This document shows, piece by piece, positions 58,838-64,000 of a stretch of DNA of 64,000 nucleotides. Every line of letters starts with the position of its first letter. Position 1 is the stretch's first letter. The stretch lies in assembly GCA_027214345.1 (NCBI GenBank), contig JAPWHR010000015.1:83955-147954 (forward strand). Reading direction: 5' to 3'. The translations under genes were made by a program, and so were the position numbers. Source of the stretch: Comamonadaceae bacterium G21597-S1. Lineage in GTDB: Bacteria; Pseudomonadota; Gammaproteobacteria; Burkholderiales; Burkholderiaceae_C. A model generated the notes under the pieces. It was not told the DNA's origin, searched no databases, and was given only the letters and a program-made list of their open reading frames with translations.

Positions 58838-59860
58838 TCATCGAGCAGATCTGCCCACCGGCATCATCAATAGCCGGTCTGTGAGGTGCTCGGCATGGTT
58901 GTAAGTACGCCTGACGGAGTTGGGCTCCTGGTGAGCGAGCTGGCGCTCGATCCAAACCGGCCGGTAGCCCATCTCGTTGAGCCGCGTGCTGCCGGTGGTG
59001 CGGGTGGCGTGCGGGCTGTACTTGCCACTCCAGCCGCGCCCATGCAGCGCCTGCCGGAACGAAGCCATGGCCATCGGGTTCTGGTGGTTGTCCCGCCCAG
59101 GGAAGAGGTACTCCCAACGACCGGTGACGCCTTGCAATGCCCTGAGCAACTCCACCGCCTGCCGGGGAAGTGGGACCGCATGGGGTTTGCGTTGTTTCGT
59201 CCGTTCGGCCGGTATTCGCCAGACGGCGGCGTCGAGGTCGAATTCGGACCAGCGGGCCTCCACCGCTTCACGAGGGCGGCACAGCGTCAACCACATCAGT
59301 CGAAAGGCTGCGAGCGTCTCGTGGCGGCCGCCATGGCCGCCTGTCGCGCAGCAGTTGGCCGATTTCATCCGCTTCCAGTGCACGTTTGTGCTGTGTCTTG
59401 TTGGGTGGCAGTGCACGGCGAACAGGGTAGACCGGGTCGCGTTCCGCGCGAAGCGTGGCCATTGCCAGGTCGAATACGCCCGCCATCGAGCGCTTCGCCT
59501 CGGCTGCGACGCTCGGGCCGTTTTGGCGTGCGGCGGATGTGAGTACGTCCAGTACATGCATCGGTGTGACCTGCTTGATCGGTAGAGGGCCGATCTTGCC
59601 GAACACCACGCGCTGCAGCATGTCCAGGCGGCGCTTCTTTGTCACCGACTCCCAGTCCTTCATCGCCAGCCACTCGTGTGCCACGAACTCGAAGGTGGTC
59701 GCGCCATCCTGGTCGCGGCGCGGTCGGGCGAGCTGGCGATCGTGGGCCGGCTTGACACCTTGCTTCACGAGATCACGCCCGCGGGTGCGTTCATCCCGGG
59801 CTTCGGCCAATGCGAACCGGCCACCGTCGCGTCGCGCCTTGGCCTGTTCGGCGGTCTCAC
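58838..59860 (-). pseudogene. P4-type tyrosine integrase, truncated and frameshifted
   Basis: Two frames together make one integrase. The 5' part (to about 59343) gives the core-binding domain, ATTFEFVAHEWLAMKDWESV through RALEADEIGQLLRD. After a frameshift near 59343 the second frame continues GGRHETLAAFRLMWLTLCRP, then HATRTTGSTRLNEMG and LAHQEPNSVRRTYNHAEH. The catalytic Arg, His-x2-Arg, His and Tyr are all still present. The usual N-terminal arm-binding domain of about 70 residues is reduced to traces near 59850. It lies next to ychF, consistent with an integrase beside its own attachment site. It should be inactive. Confidence 0.85.
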
Positions 59861-59869
59861 CGCGCGGTG

Positions 59870-60964
59870 TCAGGAACTGAACAGGAAATTCATCACGTCG
59901 CCATCCTTCACCACATATTCCTTGCCTTCGGCGCGCATCTTGCCGGCATCCTTGGCGCCTTGTTCACCCTTGAAGGTGATGAAGTCGTCGAACGCGATGG
60001 TCTGGGCCCGTATGTAGCCCTTTTCGAAGTCGGTGTGGATGACGCCAGCCGCCTGCGGGCCGGTGTCGCCGATGTGGATGGTCCAGGCGCGCACTTCCTT
60101 GACGCCGGCGGTGAAGTAGGTCTGCAGGCCGAGCAGCCGGAACGCGGCGCGGATCAGCCGGTTCAGGCCGGGCTCGCTCTGGCCGAGTTCTTCCAGGAAC
60201 ATCTGGCGGTCCTCGTCGCTCATCTCGGCCATCTCGGCCTCGAGCTTGGCGCAGATCGCGATCACCGGGGCTTTCTGCTTTTCGGCGTATTCCTTCAGCC
60301 GGTCCAGCAGCGGGTTGTTCTCGAAGCCGTCTTCGGACACGTTGGCCACGAACATCGCCGGCTTGGCGGTGATCAGGCAGAACGGCGCCAGCACCACCAG
60401 TTCTTCCTTGCTGAAATCGATGGTGCGCACCGGTTTCGCCTCGTTCAGCGCCGCCTGGCATTTCTCGAGCACGGCGACGATACGCGCCGCTTCCTTGTCG
60501 TTGCCCGACTTGGCTGCCTTGGTGTAACGCACCAGGCTCTTGTCGACGGTGGACAGGTCGGCCAGGCACAACTCGGTCTGGATCACCTCGACGTCGGAGA
60601 TCGGGTCGATCCTGCCGGCGACATGGATGACGTTGTCGTCCTCGAAGCAGCGCACCACGTTGACGGTGGCGTCGGTCTCGCGGATATGGGCCAGGAACTT
60701 GTTGCCCAGGCCCTCGCCGGTGCTGGCGCCGGCCACCAGACCGGCAATGTCGACGAACTCGACGATGGCGGGCACGATCTTCTCGGGCTTGACGATCTCG
60801 GCCAGTTGCGCCAGCCGCGAGTCGGGCAACTCGACGACACCGACATTGGGCTCGATGGTGCAGAAGGGGTAGTTCTCGGCAGCGATGCCGGCCTTGGTCA
60901 AGGCGTTGAAAAGGGTGGACTTGCCCACGTTGGGCAGGCCCACGATGCCACACTTCAGACTCAT
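59870..60964 (-). CDS. ychF: Redox-regulated ATPase/GTPase YchF
   Basis: A 364-residue Obg-family P-loop protein, near the E. coli length of 363. The G1 motif GLPNVGKST is at residues 9-17, followed by [21 protein letters not shown], and the TGS domain ends [16 protein letters not shown]. YchF hydrolyses ATP instead of GTP and associates with ribosomes in stress and redox responses. ATG at 60964 is the conserved start; the open frame extends further. Its 3' end coincides with the right repeat of the relic island, and the last codons are intact. Confidence 0.97.
   Translation of the reverse strand: MSLKCGIVGLPNVGKSTLFNALTKAGIAAENYPFCTIEPNVGVVELPDSRLAQLAEIVKPEKIVPAIVEFVDIAGLVAGASTGEGLGNKFLAHIRETDATVNVVRCFEDDNVIHVAGRIDPISDVEVIQTELCLADLSTVDKSLVRYTKAAKSGNDKEAARIVAVLEKCQAALNEAKPVRTIDFSKEELVVLAPFCLITAKPAMFVANVSEDGFENNPLLDRLKEYAEKQKAPVIAICAKLEAEMAEMSDEDRQMFLEELGQSEPGLNRLIRAAFRLLGLQTYFTAGVKEVRAWTIHIGDTGPQAAGVIHTDFEKGYIRAQTIAFDDFITFKGEQGAKDAGKMRAEGKEYVVKDGDVMNFLFSS
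59871..59890. repeat. Candidate right attachment site within the ychF 3' end
   Basis: CAGGAACTGAACAGGAAATT spans the last codons of ychF and is repeated imperfectly at 56693-56712. As with islands that integrate in gene ends, the host gene remains complete at this side while the copy lies at the far end of the insert. Confidence 0.55.
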
Positions 60965-61039
60965 GCGATACCTCGGGAAAACGGGGGTCAAGTGTAAGTC
61001 ATGCCTTCGCCCGGCATCGGCGGCGCGAACCCCGGGGGA

Positions 61040-61948
61040 TCAGTCGAACTGCAGATGGCCGCCGACCGGCTGGCCCACGCGCAGCACCTGGTCCAGTCCT
61101 TCGACGGTGACGGCGTTCATGCCGAAGGTGACGCCGCCCACACGCGCGTCGACCCGGTAGGTCTGCAGCATGTCGCCGACATGCGGGCTGCTGGTCGCGG
61201 TCTGCGGATCGATGTTGGGTATCGGGCAACGGGCGCAGGGCTTGACCGGACGCAGCCGCACCGGGCCTTCGGGCGTGGTGATGTGGATCGTCTCGATACG
61301 GTCTTCGTCGTGTTCGTCGATGCCGTCGATGACGATGTTGGGCCGGAACCGTTCCATCGTGACCGGCTCCAGTCCCTTGGCCTGCAGGCGCCGGTTGAGC
61401 CCGTCCAGCGAGGCCGTGCTGATCACCAGCATGGGAAAGCCGTCGCTGAACTGGTTCTGCGCCTCGATGTCGCCCGTCCACTTGCGGCTGGCGATGCGGC
61501 GCTGCTCGGGGTCGAACCGCACCAGCCGGAACGGCCGCGGCGGTGCGCCGGCCGGGCGTTGCGGTGCCAGGTAGTCGCTGAACCACTGCGCTGCGGTATC
61601 GCCCATGTCGTAGCAGTTGACGACGTCGTCCCAGATCCGAGCCTGGGTCGCGGCCTCGACCACGTCCACGCGCAGGTGCAGGGCCAGCATGCCCGGTGCC
61701 CGCAGAATGATCTCGTCGCCGCGCAACTGCGGCCGGATCAGCGCCATGCGGGGCTGTTCGCGCTGGGTCACGAACATGCCGCCGTCCTCGACGACCATCC
61801 AGCTGCGGTCCAGGTCGAGCCCGGTCTCGGTCAGGATGGCCTCGGTCAGCTCCACGCCGGCGCAGGACTTGACCGGGTAGATGAACAGGCGGGTGATCGT
61901 GCCCGCGGTGTCGAATGGTGGGGTGGCGGCGGAGTCGGAAGTGGTCAC
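61040..61948 (-). CDS. MOSC domain-containing protein (YcbX-like)
   Basis: A 302-residue protein with an N-terminal MOSC_N beta-barrel domain (ITRLFIYPVKSCAGVELTEA, then LDLDRSWMVVEDGGMFVTQR) and a C-terminal MOSC domain. The conserved cysteine expected to bind the molybdenum cofactor sulfur is in VKPCARCPIPNID. Members such as YcbX and mARC reduce N-hydroxylated compounds with molybdenum cofactor and ferredoxin-like partners. This one lacks the C-terminal ferredoxin domain of YcbX and ends at VGGHLQFD. GTG at 61948 is the likely start; the frame continues upstream without family features. Confidence 0.9.
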   Translation of the reverse strand: MTTSDSAATPPFDTAGTITRLFIYPVKSCAGVELTEAILTETGLDLDRSWMVVEDGGMFVTQREQPRMALIRPQLRGDEIILRAPGMLALHLRVDVVEAATQARIWDDVVNCYDMGDTAAQWFSDYLAPQRPAGAPPRPFRLVRFDPEQRRIASRKWTGDIEAQNQFSDGFPMLVISTASLDGLNRRLQAKGLEPVTMERFRPNIVIDGIDEHDEDRIETIHITTPEGPVRLRPVKPCARCPIPNIDPQTATSSPHVGDMLQTYRVDARVGGVTFGMNAVTVEGLDQVLRVGQPVGGHLQFD

Positions 61949-62068
61949 GGCGGGTCTGCGCTGGAGTGGTCGGGCGAAGCGGGGGCACCATTGTGCACCG
62001 GGCGGCCCGGGCGCCTGCGCGGTGCCATCGAGCAGGCCGGCGGCGGCGCTGCTCACCAGGTCCGTAAA

Positions 62069-63253
62069 ATGCCCGCGATGGCTCGAACACTGGATGTCTG
62101 TATACGGGGTGGCGGCATCGTGGGCCATGTGCTTGCGTTGCTGCTGGCGCGCGAGCGCCTGCGGGTTGGGCTGGTGGTCGCGCCGCCGGCCGCCACGGCC
62201 GATATCCGCGCCTATGCGCTGAACCGGCGTTCACGCAGCCTGCTCGAGCAGCTGCGTTGCTGGCCGCCCTCGCCGGATGCGACGGCCGTGGCCCGCATGG
62301 AGGTGAAGGAGACCGGCGGCGCCAGCGTGCAATTTGACGCCCGCGAACTGGCTGTCGACGCGCTGGCCTGGATCGTCGACGTGCCGGTGCTCGAGGCGCA
62401 ACTGGCGCAGGCCGTGCGGTTCCAGCCCCAGATCGAGATCTTGGATGCGCCGCGCGAGGACGCCCGGCTCACCGTCGTCTGCGAAGGGCGCGCCGGCGTG
62501 TCACGGGCACAGTTCGGCGTCGAGCAGGAGGTGACGCGGTATCCGCAATGGGCGATCGCGACCCGCCTGGCCTGCGAGCTGCCGCACCGGCAGGTCGCCT
62601 GCCAGTGGTTCACCCCGAACGACATCCTCGGCCTGTTGCCGATGCAGGGCGAGTCCGGGAACTTGATGGCCGCGGTGTGGTCTATTCCCTCGGAGTCGAA
62701 GGACGAACTGCTGGAGATGCCGGTCGAGATGTTCGAGCACCGATTACAGGCGGCCTGCGAGGGACGTTTCGGTCGCATGCAACTGGCCGGCGGCCGCGCG
62801 GCCTGGCCGTTGCAGCGGGTCATGGCGCAGCGTTGGAGCGGGCAACACGAAGGCCGGGCCTGGGTGCTGGCCGGCGACGCCGCGCATGCGGTGCATCCGC
62901 TGGCCGGGCAGGGCCTGAACCTGGGCCTGGCCGACGCCCGTGAATTGGCCACGGCGCTGCATGGCCGCGCCTACTGGCGCGGCGTGGACGATGCACGCGT
63001 ATTGCGCCGCTACGAACGGGCCCGCAAGGCCGACGTGGCCGTGATGGCCGCGGCCACCGATGGCCTGCAGCAGCTGTTCGGTCGCGCCGGGGGACCCTGG
63101 CAAAGCCTGCGACACTGGGGCATGCGCGGGTTCGACGGTTCGGCCATGCTCAAGCGCTGGGTGGCGCGCCAGGCCATGGGCCAGGCCGACGACAACCCAT
63201 CGGACAACAACAACGGGCCGTCCGGCCCTCTTTCACTGACGGGACCCGCATGA
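62069..63253 (+). CDS. UbiH/UbiF-family FAD-dependent monooxygenase
   Basis: A 394-residue flavoprotein. FAD-binding GGGIVG follows LDVCIR near the N-terminus, and the second FAD motif is VLAGDAAHAVHPLAGQGLNLGLAD around residue 270, characteristic of UbiH/UbiF/VisC aromatic hydroxylases. A role in ubiquinone ring hydroxylation is possible, though the first strand and the DG motif are divergent. Start ATG is 62069 or 62078. The low-complexity tail (DDNPSDNNNGPSG) precedes a four-base overlap with the DsbC-like gene, suggesting coupled translation. Confidence 0.9.
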   Translation: MPAMARTLDVCIRGGGIVGHVLALLLARERLRVGLVVAPPAATADIRAYALNRRSRSLLEQLRCWPPSPDATAVARMEVKETGGASVQFDARELAVDALAWIVDVPVLEAQLAQAVRFQPQIEILDAPREDARLTVVCEGRAGVSRAQFGVEQEVTRYPQWAIATRLACELPHRQVACQWFTPNDILGLLPMQGESGNLMAAVWSIPSESKDELLEMPVEMFEHRLQAACEGRFGRMQLAGGRAAWPLQRVMAQRWSGQHEGRAWVLAGDAAHAVHPLAGQGLNLGLADARELATALHGRAYWRGVDDARVLRRYERARKADVAVMAAATDGLQQLFGRAGGPWQSLRHWGMRGFDGSAMLKRWVARQAMGQADDNPSDNNNGPSGPLSLTGPA

Positions 63254-63969
63254 CATTCTTCAAGAGCCTGGTGACCGTGGTCGTGCTGGCCGTGGCCTTG
63301 CCGGCACTGGCGCAGGAGGCGGTGATCCGCAAGAACCTGGGCGAGCGCATCCCGCAGTTGCAGAAGATCGAGGAGGTCAGCAAGAGCCCGATGCCGGGCC
63401 TGTGGGAGATCCGGATCAACGGTACCGACATCTTCTATACCGATGCCGAAGGCAACTACCTGATCCAGGGCAGCCTGATCGACACCCGTGCCCGGCGCAA
63501 CCTGACCGAGGAACGGGTCGAGAAACTATCGGCCATCGCGTTCGACGAGTTGCCGCTCAAGGATGCGTTCACCATCGTGCGCGGCAACGGCAAGCGCAAG
63601 CTGGCGGTGTTCGAAGACCCCAATTGCGGTTATTGCAAGCGCTTCGAGCGCGACCTGCAGAAGGTCGACAACATCACCGTCCACATGTTCCTGTACCCGA
63701 TCCTGGGGCCCGATTCGGTCGACAAGTCCAAGCGGATCTGGTGCGCCAAGGAGCCCGCCAAGGCCTGGCTGGACCTGATGGTGCGGGATCGGTCGCTGTC
63801 GGCGGCGGAGGGGCCGGGCTGCGACACGGCGGCCATCACGCGCAACGTCGAGCTCGGCCGCAAGCACAAGATCAGCGGAACACCGACGCTGATCTTCGCC
63901 GACGGACAACGTGTGCCCGGCGCCATCAGTGCGGCCCAGGTCGAGAAATTCCTGGGCGATGCCAAGTAA
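63250..63969 (+). CDS. DsbC/DsbG-like thiol:disulfide interchange protein
   Basis: A 239-residue periplasmic protein. The signal peptide ends PALAQ, and a DsbC_N dimerisation domain spans about residues 25-85 (MPGLWEIRINGTDIFYTDAEG). A thioredoxin-like domain with active site C126-G-Y-C129 in FEDPNCGYCKRFE follows. The cis-proline loop is SGTPTLIFADG, and a second Cys pair (WCAKEP, GCDTAA) is also typical of DsbC. It should isomerise wrong disulfides in exported proteins, kept reduced by DsbD. Its ATG overlaps the flavoprotein stop. Confidence 0.94.
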   Translation: MTFFKSLVTVVVLAVALPALAQEAVIRKNLGERIPQLQKIEEVSKSPMPGLWEIRINGTDIFYTDAEGNYLIQGSLIDTRARRNLTEERVEKLSAIAFDELPLKDAFTIVRGNGKRKLAVFEDPNCGYCKRFERDLQKVDNITVHMFLYPILGPDSVDKSKRIWCAKEPAKAWLDLMVRDRSLSAAEGPGCDTAAITRNVELGRKHKISGTPTLIFADGQRVPGAISAAQVEKFLGDAK

Positions 63970-64000
63970 GAGGTGGCGCCGGCGGACAGCCGCCCGGCGC

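Larger units (their letters stand above)
56693..59890. mobile_element. Relic integrative island in the 3' end of ychF, carrying AbiE
   Basis: The segment is bounded by 20-base direct repeats at 56693-56712 and 59871-59890 that match at 17 of 20 positions. The right one is the coding 3' end of ychF. Inside lie an AbiE toxin-antitoxin pair and a frameshifted tyrosine integrase whose 5' end points at ychF, the usual place for an island integrase. Composition is less GC-rich than the flanks. I infer integration at the 3' end of ychF followed by deletion and decay; the short repeats could also be coincidence. Confidence 0.6.

Noticed and set aside
1-64000. tRNA, rRNA or riboswitch genes
   Set aside because: I looked for tRNA-like T-loops, rRNA-like conserved stretches and known aptamer cores by eye and found none; a covariance-model scan would be needed to exclude small RNAs.

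Overview
The window looks like chromosomal DNA of a high-GC betaproteobacterium of the order Burkholderiales. The pointers are a Bug-type solute receptor, a divergently controlled pcaIJF set, several acyl-CoA catabolic genes, two PEP-CTERM proteins, and GC-rich intergenic repeats between operon genes. I cannot name the genus from sequence alone. I saw no rRNA, tRNA or CRISPR array.

Layout. 1-8101 (+): a Bug receptor, a cytoplasmic-type sulfatase, two short-chain dehydrogenases (SDRs) and a fumarylacetoacetate-hydrolase-family enzyme, probably part of a sulfated or deoxy sugar-acid route. A NitT/TauT-type ABC importer follows. 8202-25240 (+): a TetR regulator behind a 38-bp near-perfect palindrome, then a long run of beta-oxidation genes (three acyl-CoA dehydrogenases, a dehydrogenase/hydratase fusion, thiolase, two thioesterases, SDRs, an isomerase, an enoyl-CoA hydratase) with an embedded cNMP-binding patatin. 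25353-32533 (-): a convergent livHMGF, acyl-CoA ligase and livJ operon, separated from the previous run by a clean bidirectional terminator. Three of the operon's gaps are filled by two repeat families. 32642-38759: an enoyl-CoA hydratase, a large transglutaminase-like membrane protein, a thioesterase and an Atm1-type exporter. 38779-42495: pcaF, pcaJ and pcaI with a divergent IclR regulator and a three-half-site operator. 42539-47096 (+): an ABC/FtsX/HlyD export system behind a predicted class II FNR promoter.

47818-53795 holds the most unusual content: two divergent, tightly coupled operons that together encode three different Rieske [2Fe-2S] fusions. These are Rieske with glutamate-synthase FMN domain, Rieske with a pyruvate-oxidase-like ThDP enzyme, and a ferric-reductase-like membrane protein with Rieske. 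They are accompanied by a Tat-exported cysteine-motif protein and two tiny membrane proteins. I infer a redox module linking cytoplasmic flavin/ThDP chemistry to the membrane; I know of no description of it.

53926-56661 carries two divergent PEP-CTERM secreted proteins, a GNSYT-motif (SGNH-like) protein and a sugar dehydrogenase. 56693-59890 looks like a 3.2-kb relic island bounded by 20-bp imperfect direct repeats. One repeat is the 3' end of ychF. The island carries an AbiE toxin-antitoxin pair and a decayed integrase. The window ends with ychF, a MOSC protein, a UbiH-type flavoprotein and a DsbC-like protein.
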